From the NCBI RefSeq assembly GCF_009617755.1, contig NZ_BGZH01000001.1:434001-498000 (forward strand): 64,000 nt of DNA. Direction: 5' to 3'. Under the pieces are notes generated by a model that searched no databases, was not told the origin of the DNA, and was given only the letters and a program-made list of their open reading frames with translations. Positions 20,137 to 30,945 of this stretch are shown in pieces (the first letter of the stretch is position 1; every line of letters starts with the position of its first letter). Source of the DNA: Marinobacter salsuginis (GTDB lineage: Bacteria; Pseudomonadota; Gammaproteobacteria; Pseudomonadales; Oleiphilaceae). The translations under genes and the position numbers were made by a program.

Positions 20137-21441
20137 TCAGCGCTGGGGCTGACCGGCCTGAACGGCCTCTTCGTACTTGACCTTCTTCTCTTTGACCTTC
20201 GCCTGCTCCAGCACATGGTCAACAACCGCATCCTCCAGAACAGAAGACTCGATCTGGCTCTTCTGCTCCGGGTTGCTGTTGAAGTGAGCAACAACCTCTT
20301 CAGGCTGTTCATACGTAGACGCGATTTCCTGGATCTTTTCGTCTACTTTTGCCGGATCGGCCTTCAGGTCGTTCTTCTTGACCACTTCCTGGAACAGCAG
20401 GCCGGTCTTCACGCGACGCTCCGCCTGCTCCTGGAAAATTTCCTTCGGCAGCTGCTGGAAATCAACCTGGCCGCCAAAGCGCTGAACGGCATCCTGACGC
20501 AGGCGATCGATTTCCTGGTCAACCAGAGCAGACGGAATATCCAGCTCGGTGGTTTCCAGCAGTCCGTCAACAACGTCGTTCTTGACCTTGTTAGAAACCG
20601 CCTGCTTGAGCTCACGCTCCATGTTCTTTTTGACTTCTTCGCGAAAGGTCGCTTCGTCTTCAGCATCGATACCGAACTTCTTGAAGAATTCGGTGTCTAG
20701 TTCGGGCAACTGCGGCTCTTCGACCTTGTGAATCTTGATCTCGAACTTGGCCGGCTTACCTGCCAGCTCTTCGTTGTGGTAATCCTCCGGGAAGGTCACC
20801 TCGATTTCCATGTCTTCGCCGGCCTTTCCACCAACGATGGCTTTCTCAAAGCCCGGAATCATCTGGCCGGAGCCCAGAGTCAGGCGATGGCCTTCAGCGG
20901 CGCCGCCTTCAAACTCTTCACCATCGATGAAACCTTTGAAGTCAATGGTCAACACGTCCTTGTTCTTGGACTTGCGCTTGACTTCTTTCATGGTGGCCTG
21001 CTGACGACGCAGGTTGTCGATCATGTTGTCGACGTCTTTGTCGGTGATCTCGGAAGTGAGCTTTTCAACGGAGATCTTGCTCAGATCGCCCAGTTCGATT
21101 TCGGGCAGCACTTCGACGATGGCAACGAATTCCAGATCCTTGCCCTCTTCCATCGTCTTGGGCTCGAACTTCGGCCAGCCCGCCGGGTTGATATCCTGCT
21201 CCTGCAGTGCCTTGATGTAGTTGTCGCGCATAACCTCGCCAACGATTTCCTGGCGGACGCTGTCACCGAAACGACGCTTGACGACGCTCATGGGCACCTT
21301 GCCCGGGCGGAAACCGTTCAGGCGCACGGTACGCGCGGTTTCCTGCAGGCGTTTCTGGACCGCCTGGTCGATTTCCTGGGCGGGCACACCAATCGTCATG
21401 CGACGCTCGATGTTGGAGGTCGTTTCAACAGACACTTGCAT
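20137..21441 (-). CDS. tig: trigger factor
   Basis: A 434-residue ribosome-bound chaperone and prolyl isomerase that meets nascent chains at the exit tunnel. The ribosome-docking signature GFRPGKVP lies at 43-50. The FKBP-type domain (about 155-245) contains DVLTIDFKGFIDGEEFEGGAAEGHRLTLGSGQMIPGFEKAIVG, and a long helical C-domain follows. Its length matches E. coli Tig. It sits downstream of the tRNA operon, 222 bases from tRNA-Leu, and is followed by clpP after a terminator. Confidence 0.97.
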   Translation of the reverse strand: MQVSVETTSNIERRMTIGVPAQEIDQAVQKRLQETARTVRLNGFRPGKVPMSVVKRRFGDSVRQEIVGEVMRDNYIKALQEQDINPAGWPKFEPKTMEEGKDLEFVAIVEVLPEIELGDLSKISVEKLTSEITDKDVDNMIDNLRRQQATMKEVKRKSKNKDVLTIDFKGFIDGEEFEGGAAEGHRLTLGSGQMIPGFEKAIVGGKAGEDMEIEVTFPEDYHNEELAGKPAKFEIKIHKVEEPQLPELDTEFFKKFGIDAEDEATFREEVKKNMERELKQAVSNKVKNDVVDGLLETTELDIPSALVDQEIDRLRQDAVQRFGGQVDFQQLPKEIFQEQAERRVKTGLLFQEVVKKNDLKADPAKVDEKIQEIASTYEQPEEVVAHFNSNPEQKSQIESSVLEDAVVDHVLEQAKVKEKKVKYEEAVQAGQPQR

Positions 21442-21663
21442 GGAAGATCCTCAAATTACAGGTTCGGTATGTGAATGAAATTAAACCTAAAAGTCCGATT
21501 TCGGGGCGATTCCCAAGAAAGGACCGAAAATTAAAAGCCGGTAGTTTATCATGCTTTGCACCGCCGAGAGAATCACCCTGCAAAGCAGTTTGATGCTGCC
21601 CAATCACGGAACCGGCCGAATCTTGAAGACATAAATGGGGACGAACGAAAAAAAAGAAAGGGG

Positions 21664-21748
21664 TGGTGCGCGAGGAGAGACTCGAACTCTCACGGGTTGC
21701 CCCACTGGAACCTAAATCCAGCGCGTCTACCAGTTCCGCCACTCGCGC
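21664..21748 (-). tRNA. tRNA-Leu (anticodon UAG)
   Basis: An 85-base class II tRNA. The acceptor stem GCGCGAG/CTCGCGC, the anticodon stem CTGGA/TCCAG around TTTAGGT with anticodon TAG, a long variable arm and GTTCGAGTC in the T-arm are all present. CCA is encoded. It is last of four tRNAs. Confidence 0.97.
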
Positions 21749-21827
21749 ACAACAGAATGAAGAATGCCCGATGGCCAGACTGCCATCAACCTATTCAACA
21801 AACGCGGAATCAACTCTGAAAGAAAAG

Positions 21828-21904
21828 TGGGGTGGACGAAGGGGTTCGAACCCTCGACCGCAGGAGTCACAATCCTGAGCTCTACCAACTGAGCTACGTC
21901 CACC
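21828..21904 (-). tRNA. tRNA-His (anticodon GUG)
   Basis: A 77-base tRNA with the extra 5' G of tRNA-His (GGTGGACG paired to CGTCCACC), anticodon GTG in ATTGTGA, T-arm GGTTCGAAC and encoded CCA. Confidence 0.97.
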
Positions 21905-21979
21905 ACATCGGGACATGCCTTTTACTTTTCAACTTTGCTGGTTACGGTCGCTCCGGCGCGGACCAAGCCGACGACTTGA

Positions 21980-22056
21980 TGGCGCGCCCGGCAGGACTCG
22001 AACCTGCGACCATCCGCTTAGAAGGCGGATGCTCTATCCAGCTGAGCTACGGGCGC
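21980..22056 (-). tRNA. tRNA-Arg (anticodon UCU)
   Basis: A 77-base tRNA with acceptor stem GCGCCCG/CGGGCGC, anticodon stem CCGCC/GGCGG-type pairing around CTTCTAA with anticodon TCT, T-arm GGTTCGAGTCC and encoded CCA. Confidence 0.96.
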
Positions 22057-22088
22057 TTGACCGTTCGCCCACCTGAACATTCAGAAAA

Positions 22089-22165
22089 TGGTCGGGGTAG
22101 AGAGATTCGAACTCCCGACATCCTGCTCCCAAAGCAGGCGCGCTACCAGACTGCGCTATACCCCG
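22089..22165 (-). tRNA. tRNA-Pro (anticodon UGG)
   Basis: A 77-base tRNA with acceptor stem CGGGGTA/TACCCCG, anticodon stem CCTGC/GCAGG around TTTGGGA with anticodon TGG, T-arm GTTCGAATC and encoded CCA. It is first in the Pro-Arg-His-Leu operon. Confidence 0.97.
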
Positions 22166-22205
22166 TTTGAACTGAACAACAAGTGCCTCAGCAAAGTTGG
22201 CGCGC

Positions 22206-22234
22206 ATATTACCGGCGCCGGAGGGTTCCGTCAA
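22206..22234 (-). promoter_or_regulatory. sigma-70 promoter of the tRNA operon
   Basis: On the minus strand TTGACG (22234-22229), a 17-base spacer and TAATAT (22211-22206) form a near-consensus promoter. They are followed by the GC-rich discriminator GCGCGCC typical of stringently controlled stable-RNA promoters. The first tRNA starts 41 bases downstream of the -10. Confidence 0.8.
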
Positions 22235-22398
22235 CACGGATTTCCAAATTCCCTGAAACAACAGCCTCTTCAATGACAAAGTGCGGTGCCGAAAGTTCCT
22301 CCGCGCCCGGTCAGGCGCCCGTTCAATTGGAGTTCGCCTGGAAGCATGAGACAATGCCCCACCTCCAATTTACCGATGCCCAACCGACAAGACGAGAC

Positions 22399-23256
22399 AT
22401 GACCGCCAAACTGATCAACGGAAAAGAGATTGCCGCCGAAGTAAGACAGCAAGTCGCCGCAGGGGTGGAAGCACGAACCCAGCAAGGCCTGAGAGCCCCC
22501 GGGCTGGCCGTGGTACTGGTCGGCAACGATCCCGCATCCCATGTATACGTAGGCAACAAACGCAAGGCGTGCGACCAGGCCGGAATCCTCTCCCTCTCAT
22601 ACGATCTGCCGGAAGACACTTCCCAGGAAGCACTCGAGGCGCTGATTGATGAGCTGAATGAAAACCCGACCGTAGATGGAATCCTGGTACAGCTTCCATT
22701 GCCTGCTCATCTGGATGCAGACCCGATTCTGGTCAAGATCCGCCCGGACAAAGACGTCGACGGCTTTCACCCGTATAACATCGGCCGCCTGATGCAGCGC
22801 AAGCCCACCCTGCGCCCATGCACACCGGCTGGCATTATCACCCTGCTCGACAGCATTGACACGCCTTACAAGGGCCAGCATGCCGTGATTGTCGGCGCTT
22901 CCAATATTGTCGGTCGCCCCATGAGCATGGAGCTGCTATTGAAAGGTGCCACGACAACGGTTTGTCACCGCTTCACACCAGATCTTGAGAAGTTTGTCCG
23001 GGAAGCCGACATCCTGGTCGCTGCAGTCGGCAAGCCCGGCCTGATCAAGGGCGACTGGGTAAAGCCGGGAGCAACTGTGATTGATGTGGGCATCAACCGG
23101 ATGGAAGACGGAAAGCTGCATGGCGATGTAGATTTCGCAGCGGCTTCAGAGCGCGCCGCCTACATCACACCGGTTCCCGGTGGCGTCGGGCCGATGACCA
23201 TTGCCACCCTGCTGCAGAATACACTGTATGCCGCGGATGTTCTGCACAAGGACTGA
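22399..23256 (+). CDS. folD: methylenetetrahydrofolate dehydrogenase / cyclohydrolase
   Basis: A 285-residue bifunctional one-carbon enzyme that interconverts methylene-, methenyl- and formyl-tetrahydrofolate with NADP+. The catalytic YVGNKRK (Tyr50, Lys54), the folate motif [24 protein letters not shown] and the nucleotide-binding [10 protein letters not shown] are present, ending with [18 protein letters not shown]. The start at 22399 gives the family N-terminus [12 protein letters not shown]; the ribosome site is weak (GACGAG), and longer frames upstream run into the tRNA promoter region. It converges on glcB. Confidence 0.96.
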   Translation: MTAKLINGKEIAAEVRQQVAAGVEARTQQGLRAPGLAVVLVGNDPASHVYVGNKRKACDQAGILSLSYDLPEDTSQEALEALIDELNENPTVDGILVQLPLPAHLDADPILVKIRPDKDVDGFHPYNIGRLMQRKPTLRPCTPAGIITLLDSIDTPYKGQHAVIVGASNIVGRPMSMELLLKGATTTVCHRFTPDLEKFVREADILVAAVGKPGLIKGDWVKPGATVIDVGINRMEDGKLHGDVDFAAASERAAYITPVPGGVGPMTIATLLQNTLYAADVLHKD

Positions 23257-23266
23257 GCCGAGGTGT

Positions 23267-23290
23267 TGGATTACGGCTCCGCCTAATCCA
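23267..23290. repeat. short REP-like palindrome
   Basis: TTGGATTACGGC-TCC-GCCTAATCCA is an imperfect palindrome of the same GGATTA/TAATCC family as the element at 3002-3101. It lies just after folD. Confidence 0.6.
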
Positions 23291-23298
23291 GCAAGCCA

Positions 23299-23328
23299 CA
23301 AAAAACCCCGCCGAGGCGGGGTTTTTTT
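23299..23328. terminator. bidirectional terminator between folD and glcB
   Basis: ACCCCGCC/GGCGGGGT is a GC stem flanked by A-runs on the left and seven T on the right, so it can end transcripts from both sides. Confidence 0.92.
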
Positions 23329-23339
23329 ATGCTTAGCGC

Positions 23340-25520
23340 TTACTGTCCGTACTTGGCTTTCGCCTTCAGACGGTAGGCGTGCAGCAGCGGCTCGGTGTAG
23401 CCGTTGGGCTGCTCGCGGCCCTTGAGAACCAGATCCAGCGCTGCCTGGAAGGCGACACTGTCATCAAAGTTCCCGGCCATTGGGCGGTAGGCCGAATCAC
23501 CGGCGTTCTGCTTGTCGACCACCGCAGCCATGCGCTTCATGGTTTCCATGATCTGCTCTTCGGAGCAGATACCATGATGCAGCCAGTTGGCCAGCAACTG
23601 GGAAGCGATACGCAGCGTGGCGCGATCTTCCATCAGGCCCACATCATTGATGTCAGGTACCTTGGAGCAGCCAACGCCCTGATCGATCCAGCGAACAACG
23701 TAACCGAGGATACCCTGGGCATTGTTGTCCAGTTCCTGCTGGATATCTTCGGCACTCAGGGAGGCCGGATCATCCATTACAGGCACTGTCAGAATGTCCT
23801 CCAGTGCTGCACGAGTGCGGCTTTCCAGCTGCTTCTGGACATCAGCCACGTTCACCTGGTGGTAGTGAGTTGCATGCAGCGTGGCCGCCGTGGGAGACGG
23901 AACCCAGGCTGTGTTCGCGCCGGCCTTCGGATGGCCGATTTTTGCTTCCAGCATGCCGGCCATCAGGTCAGGCATGGCCCACATGCCCTTACCAATCTGG
24001 GCAACACCACGGAAACCGGTTTCCAGGCCAATGTCCACATTCCACTGCTCGTAGGCGTTGATCCAGGTTGCCTGCTTCATCGGGCCCTTGCGGATAAACG
24101 GACCCAATTCCATGGAGGTATGGATCTCGTCACCGGTGCGGTCCAGGAAGCCGGTATTAATGAATACGGCGCGCTCTTTGGCGGCATGGATACAGGCTTT
24201 CAGGTTAACCGTGGTACGACGCTCCTCGTCCATAATGCCGACCTTCAGGGTGAAGCGCGGCAGACCAAGCGCATCTTCAACACGGCCGAAGAATTCGTTG
24301 GTGAACGCCACCTCTTCCGGTCCGTGCATCTTCGGCTTCACGATGTACATGGAGCCTTTGGTGCTGTTCTGGAACTTGCCGTTGCCCTTCATGTCGTGAA
24401 TGGCGATCAGCGACGTGATCAGACCGTCCATCAGGCCTTCCGGCACTTCGTTGCCGTCCTTCAGCAGGATGGCAGGGTTGGTCATCAGGTGGCCGACGTT
24501 ACGGATAAACATCAGGCTTCGACCTTTCAGGCTCAGCTCACTGCCGTCGGCTGCCGTGTAGGTGCGGTCAGCGTTCATCTTGCGGGTCAGCTGCTCGCCA
24601 CCTTTTTCAAAGGTTTCCTGCAGGTCACCCTTCATCAGGCCAAGCCAGTTGCGGTAAGCCAGTGCCTTGTCGTCAGCGTCTACGGCCGCTACCGAATCTT
24701 CGCAGTCCATGATGGTGGTCAGAGCAGACTCCATCAGCACGTCTTTGACGTTAGCGCCGTCGTCTTTGCCAATCGGGTGGCTGGCGTCGATCTGGATTTC
24801 GAAGTGCATGCCGTTCTTGACCAGCAGCACGCCGGTGGGCGCGTCGGCAGCACCGGTGTAGCCGACAAAGCCGGCTTCGTCTTTCAGACCGGTGGTCTCA
24901 CCATTCTGCAGCTTGACGACCAGCTTGCCACCTTCAACCAGATACTTGGCAGCATCTTTATGGCTGCCTGAGGCCAGAGGCGCGGAGCTGTCGAGCAGGT
25001 TACGGGCCCATTCGATAACTTTGGCCCCGCGAACCGGGTTGTAACCACGGCCTTTGTCGGCGCCGCCTTCTTCGGAGATCGCATCGGTACCGTAAAGGGC
25101 ATCGTACAGGCTACCCCAGCGCGCGTTCGCCGCGTTGAGCGCAAACCGGGCGTTCATGATCGGAACCACCAGCTGCGGGCCGGCCATGGTGGCCACCTCC
25201 GGATCCACATTGGAGGTGGAGATCTTGAATTCGGAAGGCTCGTCAACGAGATAACCGATGTCTTTCAGGAAGGACTTGTACTCGGCCATGTCCAGCTTCT
25301 GACCCTTGTGATCACGGTTCCAGCTGTCCATTTTTTCCTGGATCGCATCACGCTTGGCCAGCAGCTCACGGTTGCGTGGCGCCAGCTCGTTCACGATCTT
25401 GTCGAATTCTGCCCAGAATTTATCGGCACCGACCCCTGTGCCCGGGATCGCTTCATTGTTCACGAAATCATACAGATTCTTTGCGACCTGAATGCCGCCG
25501 ATTTGTACGCGTTCTGTCAT
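23340..25520 (-). CDS. glcB: malate synthase G
   Basis: A 726-residue monomeric enzyme that condenses glyoxylate with acetyl-CoA to malate, for growth on acetate, fatty acids or glycolate. Family stretches include [68 protein letters not shown] and [10 protein letters not shown]. The ATG at 25520 has GAGG 9 bases upstream; the longer frame upstream covers the promoter. It stands alone on its strand, with two dyad operators upstream (25596-25617 and 25641-25651). No glc operon neighbours are present. Confidence 0.97.
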   Translation of the reverse strand: MTERVQIGGIQVAKNLYDFVNNEAIPGTGVGADKFWAEFDKIVNELAPRNRELLAKRDAIQEKMDSWNRDHKGQKLDMAEYKSFLKDIGYLVDEPSEFKISTSNVDPEVATMAGPQLVVPIMNARFALNAANARWGSLYDALYGTDAISEEGGADKGRGYNPVRGAKVIEWARNLLDSSAPLASGSHKDAAKYLVEGGKLVVKLQNGETTGLKDEAGFVGYTGAADAPTGVLLVKNGMHFEIQIDASHPIGKDDGANVKDVLMESALTTIMDCEDSVAAVDADDKALAYRNWLGLMKGDLQETFEKGGEQLTRKMNADRTYTAADGSELSLKGRSLMFIRNVGHLMTNPAILLKDGNEVPEGLMDGLITSLIAIHDMKGNGKFQNSTKGSMYIVKPKMHGPEEVAFTNEFFGRVEDALGLPRFTLKVGIMDEERRTTVNLKACIHAAKERAVFINTGFLDRTGDEIHTSMELGPFIRKGPMKQATWINAYEQWNVDIGLETGFRGVAQIGKGMWAMPDLMAGMLEAKIGHPKAGANTAWVPSPTAATLHATHYHQVNVADVQKQLESRTRAALEDILTVPVMDDPASLSAEDIQQELDNNAQGILGYVVRWIDQGVGCSKVPDINDVGLMEDRATLRIASQLLANWLHHGICSEEQIMETMKRMAAVVDKQNAGDSAYRPMAGNFDDSVAFQAALDLVLKGREQPNGYTEPLLHAYRLKAKAKYGQ

Positions 25521-25595
25521 CGTTGTCTGCCTCAGTGGGTTACGTTTCCCGACTCCCCCTTCATCTTGAGGGGGCATTCTAATTTGAGCGCCGCA

Positions 25596-25617
25596 TTGTA
25601 AGGGAAAATCCTTACAA
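25596..25617. promoter_or_regulatory. perfect 8-6-8 dyad in the glcB promoter region
   Basis: TTGTAAGG-N6-CCTTACAA is a perfect 22-bp dyad centred about 85 bp upstream of the glcB ATG. It is not followed by a T-run, so an operator is more likely than a terminator. I do not recognise the cognate regulator. Confidence 0.6.
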
Positions 25618-25640
25618 GATCATGCCTGCACGCGCAAAAC

Positions 25641-25651
25641 TGGTCTGACCA
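25641..25651. promoter_or_regulatory. candidate FadR/GntR-type operator upstream of glcB
   Basis: TGGTC-T-GACCA is a perfect dyad within AACTGGTCTGACCAACC. This resembles boxes of the FadR subfamily of GntR regulators (FadR, GlcC, PdhR, LldR: TGGTNNNACCA core). It lies about 125 bp upstream of glcB. Control by fatty acids or glycolate would make sense, but no such regulator is in the window. Confidence 0.45.
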
Positions 25652-25670
25652 ACCAGCATCTCCCGGAAAT

Positions 25671-27059
25671 TCAGGCTTTACGCCAGCTCGTCCCCTCTCG
25701 GGAATCGTCCAGAATAATACCCTTCTCGAGTAGCTCGTCGCGGATCCGGTCGGCCTCGGCAAAATTCTTCGCCTTTCGGGCATCGGCCCGGGCCTGGATC
25801 ATCGCTTCAATGTCTTCTGCGCTGAGTTCACTACCCGTGTCCGCCTGGAAGAACGCCTCGGGGTCCTGCTGCAGCAAACCCAGAACACCGCCCAGCCTGA
25901 CCAGAATCGCCGCGCTGTACTTGGCGTCCTCTTCACGGCCATCCCGGCGATGTTGATTAATCTCGTTGGCAACCGCGTGCAGGACAGCAATGGCACCGGC
26001 GGTATTGAAGTCATCGTCCATCGCCTCGGCAAACCGCTCGTCGTGCTCGGATTCCGGCACATCAGCAGCCTTGGCAGGCACAACTCCCCTCAGCGCATGG
26101 TAGAGCCGGGTGAGCGTGCGGCCAGCCTCGGCCAGATTTTCCTCTGAGTAATCCACTTGGCTGCGGTAGTGGCTGGACACCAGGAAGTAGCGAACCACCT
26201 CTGCCGGGTACTTCTCCATGATTTCCCGGATTGTGAAGAAGTTGCCGAGGGACTTGGACATCTTTTCCTTGTTTACCCGGATAGCGCCGGCGTGCATCCA
26301 GGTATTAACAAAGGTGTGGCCGGTGGCACATTCAGACTGTGCGATCTCGTTCTCATGATGAGGGAACAGCAGGTCCGGACCACCGCCGTGAATATCGAAG
26401 GTGTCGCCTAGGCAGCAGGTAGACATGGCCGAACACTCGATGTGCCAGCCGGGACGACCATCGCCCCAGGGCGAGGGCCAGCTGACCTCCCCTGCCTTGG
26501 CCGCTTTCCACAACGCGAAATCCGCCGGACTGCGTTTGGCTTCCTGCACGTCAACTCGCGCGCCCGCCAGCAGATCCTCCAGTTTTTTCTTGCTGAGCTT
26601 GCCGTATTCCTCGAAGGAATCAACGGCAAAATAGACATCACCGTTATCCGCCGCATAGGCGTGGCCACTGGCAATCAGCTTATGGATCATCGCGATGATT
26701 TCGTCAATGTACGCAGTCGCCCGGGGCTCTTCGTCCGGAGACAGCACACCAAGACGGGCTTCATCTTCGTGCATCGCCCTGATCATCCGGTCGGTAAGCT
26801 CGTTGTAGGGCTCACCGTTCTCATCCGCACGGCGCAAGATCTTGTCGTCAATATCGGTGATGTTGCGAACGTAGTTTACGTCATAGCCGCGGTGGCGCAG
26901 GTAACGGGTAATCACGTCAAAGGCCACCAGCACCCGTGCATGGCCCAGGTGGCAGTAGTCGTAGACGGTCATCCCGCAGACATACATCCGCACCTTGCCC
27001 GGCTCAATCGGCCGGAACTCTTCCTTTTGCTGGGTCAGCGTGTTGTAGATGCGGATCAC
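25671..27059 (-). CDS. cysS: cysteinyl-tRNA synthetase
   Basis: A 462-residue class I synthetase that charges tRNA-Cys. The zinc and substrate site starts with Cys28 ([17 protein letters not shown]), with the HIGH-like HLGH at 37-40. KMSKS is at 266-270, and the zinc ligand region WHIECSAM is visible. It begins with a GTG that overlaps the glnS stop codon (GTGA), so the pair is translationally coupled. Confidence 0.97.
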   Translation of the reverse strand: MIRIYNTLTQQKEEFRPIEPGKVRMYVCGMTVYDYCHLGHARVLVAFDVITRYLRHRGYDVNYVRNITDIDDKILRRADENGEPYNELTDRMIRAMHEDEARLGVLSPDEEPRATAYIDEIIAMIHKLIASGHAYAADNGDVYFAVDSFEEYGKLSKKKLEDLLAGARVDVQEAKRSPADFALWKAAKAGEVSWPSPWGDGRPGWHIECSAMSTCCLGDTFDIHGGGPDLLFPHHENEIAQSECATGHTFVNTWMHAGAIRVNKEKMSKSLGNFFTIREIMEKYPAEVVRYFLVSSHYRSQVDYSEENLAEAGRTLTRLYHALRGVVPAKAADVPESEHDERFAEAMDDDFNTAGAIAVLHAVANEINQHRRDGREEDAKYSAAILVRLGGVLGLLQQDPEAFFQADTGSELSAEDIEAMIQARADARKAKNFAEADRIRDELLEKGIILDDSREGTSWRKA

Positions 27060-28735
27060 TTGCCCCCCTTACCCCAGGAATCCCTGAGCGTAACCGTGCG
27101 GTTGAACACCGGCCGACCGGCAGCCTCGGTATGGGCCTGATCGCAGAAGAAATAGCCTTCCCGCTCGAACTGGTACGGAAGATCCGTACGGGGCGCGGCA
27201 AGACTCTTCTCTACCCGGGCACCCTTCAGGACCACCAGTGATTCCGGGTTCAGGTGATCCATCAAATCACCTTCCTTGTCACTGTCCGGGGATTCATGGT
27301 TGAACAGACGGTCGTATAGATTGATGTCTGCTTCCACACTATCGGTGGCAGAAACCCAGTGGATAACACCGTTGGGCTTATAGCCTTCAGGATTGACACC
27401 CAGGGTGTTGGGATCGTACTCGCATTTCAGCTCCACGATCTCACCGTTGTCATCACGAACCACTTCGCGGCAGGTCATTACGTAACCGCCCCGCAGACGC
27501 ACCGCCTGATCCGGCGCCAGCCGCTTCCATTTGCGCGGCGGCTCCATTTCAAAATCTTCCCGATCGATAAAAAGCGTCTGGGTCCAGGGCACTTCCCGCT
27601 CGCCCATATCCGGGTCCTGCGGATGAACCGGCAGGATCAGGGTTTCACTCTTGTCGGCCGGGTAATTGGTCAGTGTGACTTTCAGCGGGCGCATGACACA
27701 CATGGCTCTCGGTGCGCGAGTGTTCAGATCTTCGCGAATAGCGTGCTCCAGCATGCCCACATCCACGGTACCGCCAGCCTTATTCACGCCAATCATATCG
27801 CAGAAGGTGCGGATGGACTCCGGTGTATACCCGCGCCGGCGCATGCCCGAAATGGTTGGCATCCGGGGATCGTTCCAGCCATCAACCACGCCCTCATCCA
27901 CCAGTCGCTTGAGCTTGCGCTTCGAGGTGATGGTGTAATTCAGGTTCAGACGGGCAAACTCGATCTGGCGTGGGTGACAGGGGCCGGAGATGTTATCCAG
28001 AACCCAGTCATACAGCGGCCGGTGATCCTCGAATTCCAGGGTGCACAGGGAATGGGTAATCCCCTCCATGGCGTCTGAAATCGGATGCGTGAAGTCATAC
28101 ATCGGGTAGATGCACCATTTGTTACCGGTCTGATGGTGCTCTGCGTAACGGATACGATAAAGAATCGGATCCCGCATGTTGATGTTCGGCGAGGCCATAT
28201 CGATCTTGGCCCGCAGCACCAGCTCACCGTTCTGGTACTTTCCATCCCGCATGTCGCGGAACATCTGCAGACTCTCTTCTACAGGGCGGTCCCGGTAGGG
28301 GCTGTTTCTGCCAGGCTCTTTCAGGCTTCCGCGGTACTCCGCCATTTCGTCGGCTGTCAGGGCGCACACATAGGCCTTGTCCCGGGTAATCAGCTCCTCG
28401 GCAAATTCATAGAGAGCATCAAAGTAATCCGAGGCATAACGAACGTCCCCGGCCCACTCGTAGCCAAGCCACTCCACATCCTGTTTGATGGCGTCGATGT
28501 ATTCCTGGTTTTCCTTTTCCGGGTTGGTGTCGTCAAACCGCAGGTTGCAGTCGCCGGAAAAGGTCTCGGCGATGCCAAAATTCAGGCAGATCGATTTGGC
28601 ATGACCAATATGCAGGTAACCGTTGGGCTCCGGCGGGAATCGGGTGACCACCTTGCCGGTATGCTCTCCGCTGGCGATGGCGTCTTCGATCAGGCTCTGG
28701 ATAAAGTTGTGGGCTTTCTTCGACTCGGCGCTCAT
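27056..28735 (-). CDS. glnS: glutaminyl-tRNA synthetase
   Basis: A 559-residue class I synthetase that charges tRNA-Gln. [16 protein letters not shown] carries HIGH at 42-45, and the KMSKS-equivalent is TSKRKL. The C-terminal beta-barrel anticodon domain is complete. The start at 28735 ([20 protein letters not shown]) fits E. coli-type GlnS; the open frame extends 190 codons further only because it runs antisense through ppiB. It forms an operon with cysS. Confidence 0.97.
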   Translation of the reverse strand: MSAESKKAHNFIQSLIEDAIASGEHTGKVVTRFPPEPNGYLHIGHAKSICLNFGIAETFSGDCNLRFDDTNPEKENQEYIDAIKQDVEWLGYEWAGDVRYASDYFDALYEFAEELITRDKAYVCALTADEMAEYRGSLKEPGRNSPYRDRPVEESLQMFRDMRDGKYQNGELVLRAKIDMASPNINMRDPILYRIRYAEHHQTGNKWCIYPMYDFTHPISDAMEGITHSLCTLEFEDHRPLYDWVLDNISGPCHPRQIEFARLNLNYTITSKRKLKRLVDEGVVDGWNDPRMPTISGMRRRGYTPESIRTFCDMIGVNKAGGTVDVGMLEHAIREDLNTRAPRAMCVMRPLKVTLTNYPADKSETLILPVHPQDPDMGEREVPWTQTLFIDREDFEMEPPRKWKRLAPDQAVRLRGGYVMTCREVVRDDNGEIVELKCEYDPNTLGVNPEGYKPNGVIHWVSATDSVEADINLYDRLFNHESPDSDKEGDLMDHLNPESLVVLKGARVEKSLAAPRTDLPYQFEREGYFFCDQAHTEAAGRPVFNRTVTLRDSWGKGGK

Positions 28736-28873
28736 ACAATCTCTGTTAAAAGGGGAGTGAATCTTAAACCGCGTATTATACTCACAAATCCTTGCCGGAC
28801 TCATGCATAGCAGGAAACTCTTGAGTACAATGGGCCCTGTAACGTACCTAACCTTTCTGAACAGGAAAACCTG

Positions 28874-29374
28874 ATGATTCTGCTGACAACCAACTACGGT
28901 GACATCAAGCTGGAACTGGACTATGACAAGGCACCGGAAACCGCCAAGAACTTTGAACAGTACGTTCGCGACGGTTTTTACGATGGCCTCATTTTTCACC
29001 GTGTGATCAGCAATTTCATGATTCAGGGCGGAGGCTTCGAGCCCGGCATGACGCCGCGCAAAACCCGCGATTCCATCCAGAACGAAGCCGATAACGGCCT
29101 GAGCAACATGCAGGGCACCATCGCCATGGCACGCACCATGGACCCGCACTCCGCTACCGCCCAGTTCTTTATCAACGTTGAGAATAACGGCTTCCTCGAC
29201 CACACCGCCAAGAACGCGGAAGGCTGGGGCTACTGCGTGTTCGGCAAGGTTGTCGAGGGCATGGACACGGTCAACGCAATCCGCGCGGTCCGCACCACCA
29301 TGCGAGCGGGCCACCAGGACGTGCCTGCCGATGACGTGGTTATCGAAAAAGCTGAGGTTCTGGAGGACGCGTGA
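28874..29374 (+). CDS. ppiB: cytoplasmic peptidyl-prolyl isomerase B (cyclophilin)
   Basis: A 166-residue cyclophilin without a signal peptide. Catalytic and fold motifs [36 protein letters not shown] and [17 protein letters not shown] are intact. AGGA lies about 8 bases upstream of the ATG. It diverges from glnS, and its stop overlaps the GTG of lpxH by GTGA, so the two are coupled. Confidence 0.97.
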   Translation: MILLTTNYGDIKLELDYDKAPETAKNFEQYVRDGFYDGLIFHRVISNFMIQGGGFEPGMTPRKTRDSIQNEADNGLSNMQGTIAMARTMDPHSATAQFFINVENNGFLDHTAKNAEGWGYCVFGKVVEGMDTVNAIRAVRTTMRAGHQDVPADDVVIEKAEVLEDA

Positions 29375-30096
29375 CCACGCTGTTTATTTCAGACCTTCAC
29401 CTTGAGGAATCCCGCCCGGATATTACTGAGGCATTTCTGGGGTTTCTCGACGGGACAGCCAGCGGCGTTGATCAGCTCTATATCCTCGGTGATTTCTTCG
29501 AGGCCTGGATCGGCGATGACGAACGCACGCCGCTCCAGGAACAGATTGCTGCTGCCCTGCGCAAACTGAGGGATAGCGGCACCGACATCTTCCTGATGCA
29601 CGGCAATCGGGATTTTCTGATTGGTGAGGATTTCTGCAAGCGGGCCGGCGCAAGCCTTCTGGACGACCCCACGGTAATCGATCTGCACGGTACCCCTACC
29701 CTCCTCATGCATGGCGACAGCCTGTGCACGGCCGATGTGGAGTACCAGAAGTTCCGGGCCAACATGCGCAACCCCCAGTGGCAACAGATGATTCTCCAGC
29801 GCCCCCTGAAAGACCGCCAGCAGATGGCCCGCCAGCTGAGGGAAATCAGCATGGCGAAAAATCAGGGCAAGGAAGAGTTCATCATGGACGTAACGCCGGA
29901 GGAAGTGATCAAGGATATGGAAGCCCACGGTGTCCAGCACATGATTCATGGCCACACCCACCGCCCCGCCGTGCATGAGCTCATTGCCAACGGCTTGCCG
30001 GCAAAGCGGATTGTCCTGGGCGACTGGGACAAGAACGTCTGGTGGCTCGAGGCGGAACCTGGCAAAGAGCCAGAGCTGAAGAAACAACCGTTATAA
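29371..30096 (+). CDS. lpxH: UDP-2,3-diacylglucosamine diphosphatase
   Basis: A 241-residue calcineurin-like phosphoesterase that removes UMP from UDP-2,3-diacylglucosamine to give lipid X in lipid A synthesis. The metal-binding motifs are all present: [35 protein letters not shown], and [10 protein letters not shown] near the C-terminus. Translation starts at GTG overlapping ppiB. It ends in a strong terminator. Confidence 0.97.
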   Translation: MTTLFISDLHLEESRPDITEAFLGFLDGTASGVDQLYILGDFFEAWIGDDERTPLQEQIAAALRKLRDSGTDIFLMHGNRDFLIGEDFCKRAGASLLDDPTVIDLHGTPTLLMHGDSLCTADVEYQKFRANMRNPQWQQMILQRPLKDRQQMARQLREISMAKNQGKEEFIMDVTPEEVIKDMEAHGVQHMIHGHTHRPAVHELIANGLPAKRIVLGDWDKNVWWLEAEPGKEPELKKQPL

Positions 30097-30125
30097 AAAA
30101 ACCGGGCAAATGCCCGGTTTTTTTT
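30095..30125. terminator. bidirectional terminator between lpxH and aapP
   Basis: ACCGGGCA-AA-TGCCCGGT is a stem flanked by six A on the left and eight T on the right, serving both convergent units. Confidence 0.93.
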
Positions 30126-30135
30126 GCCCTTTGCT

Positions 30136-30945
30136 TCAGTGCGCCAGTATCTGCTGGAGAAACTTCTGGGTCCGAGCTTCCTGCGGGTTTGTAAAAAACT
30201 CGTGCGGTGGTGCTTCCTCCACAATCTCACCACCATCCATGAAGATGACCCTGTCGGCCACGGTTTTGGCAAAGCCCATCTCATGGGTTACACAAAGCAT
30301 CGTCATGCCGCTGCCGGCTAGCTCAATCATGACATCGAGCACTTCCTTGATCATTTCGGGATCCAGCGCCGACGTTGGCTCATCGAACAGCATGATTTTC
30401 GGCTTCATGCACAGGGCTCGGGCAATCGCAACCCGCTGTTGCTGGCCGCCGGACAACTGTCCGGGATATTTGAGAGCCTGGTCGGGGATCTTTACCCTCT
30501 CCAGATACTCCATGGCCGTCGCTTCCGCCTCTTTACGAGGAATCTTGCGGACCCAAATCGGTGAAAGGCAACAGTTCTCGAGCACGGTCAGGTGCGGGAA
30601 CAGGTTGAAATGCTGGAATACCATGCCGACTTCCCGGCGAACCGTATCGATCTGGCGCACATCATCCGTCAGCTCAACGTCGTCGACGATGATTTTGCCT
30701 TGTTGATGCTCTTCCAGCCGGTTAATGCAGCGAATGAACGTCGATTTACCGGAGCCGGACGGCCCGCAGATAACAATTCGTTCGCCCTGGGCCACTGTCA
30801 GGTTCAGGTCCTTCAATACGTGAAAATCCCCGTACCACTTGTGCATCCCTTCCACGCGGATGATATCGGGTTTCTTGTCGGTGTCGCCCTGCCCGGAGGA
30901 CGTCACGTTGGATGTCTGGGTTTGTTCTGTCATTGGATTACCCAT
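30136..30945 (-). CDS. aapP: general L-amino acid ABC transporter, ATPase
   Basis: A 269-residue ABC ATPase of the polar amino acid family. Walker [11 protein letters not shown]-loop [16 protein letters not shown], signature [15 protein letters not shown], Walker [14 protein letters not shown] and the H-loop THEMGFA are visible. The first 25 residues are a variable tail; an ATG at 30933 is an alternative start. The ATG at 30945 overlaps the aapM stop codon (TGATG). It is last in aapJQMP. Confidence 0.95.
   Translation of the reverse strand: MGNPMTEQTQTSNVTSSGQGDTDKKPDIIRVEGMHKWYGDFHVLKDLNLTVAQGERIVICGPSGSGKSTFIRCINRLEEHQQGKIIVDDVELTDDVRQIDTVRREVGMVFQHFNLFPHLTVLENCCLSPIWVRKIPRKEAEATAMEYLERVKIPDQALKYPGQLSGGQQQRVAIARALCMKPKIMLFDEPTSALDPEMIKEVLDVMIELAGSGMTMLCVTHEMGFAKTVADRVIFMDGGEIVEEAPPHEFFTNPQEARTQKFLQQILAH

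Noticed and set aside
23379..24971. 530-codon open frame antisense to glcB
   Set aside because: It is a shadow frame of a high-GC conserved gene. There is no ribosome site or recognisable domain.
28736..29314. N-terminal extension of the glnS frame by about 190 codons
   Set aside because: The extension runs antisense through ppiB and has no GlnS homology. The normal start is at 28735.
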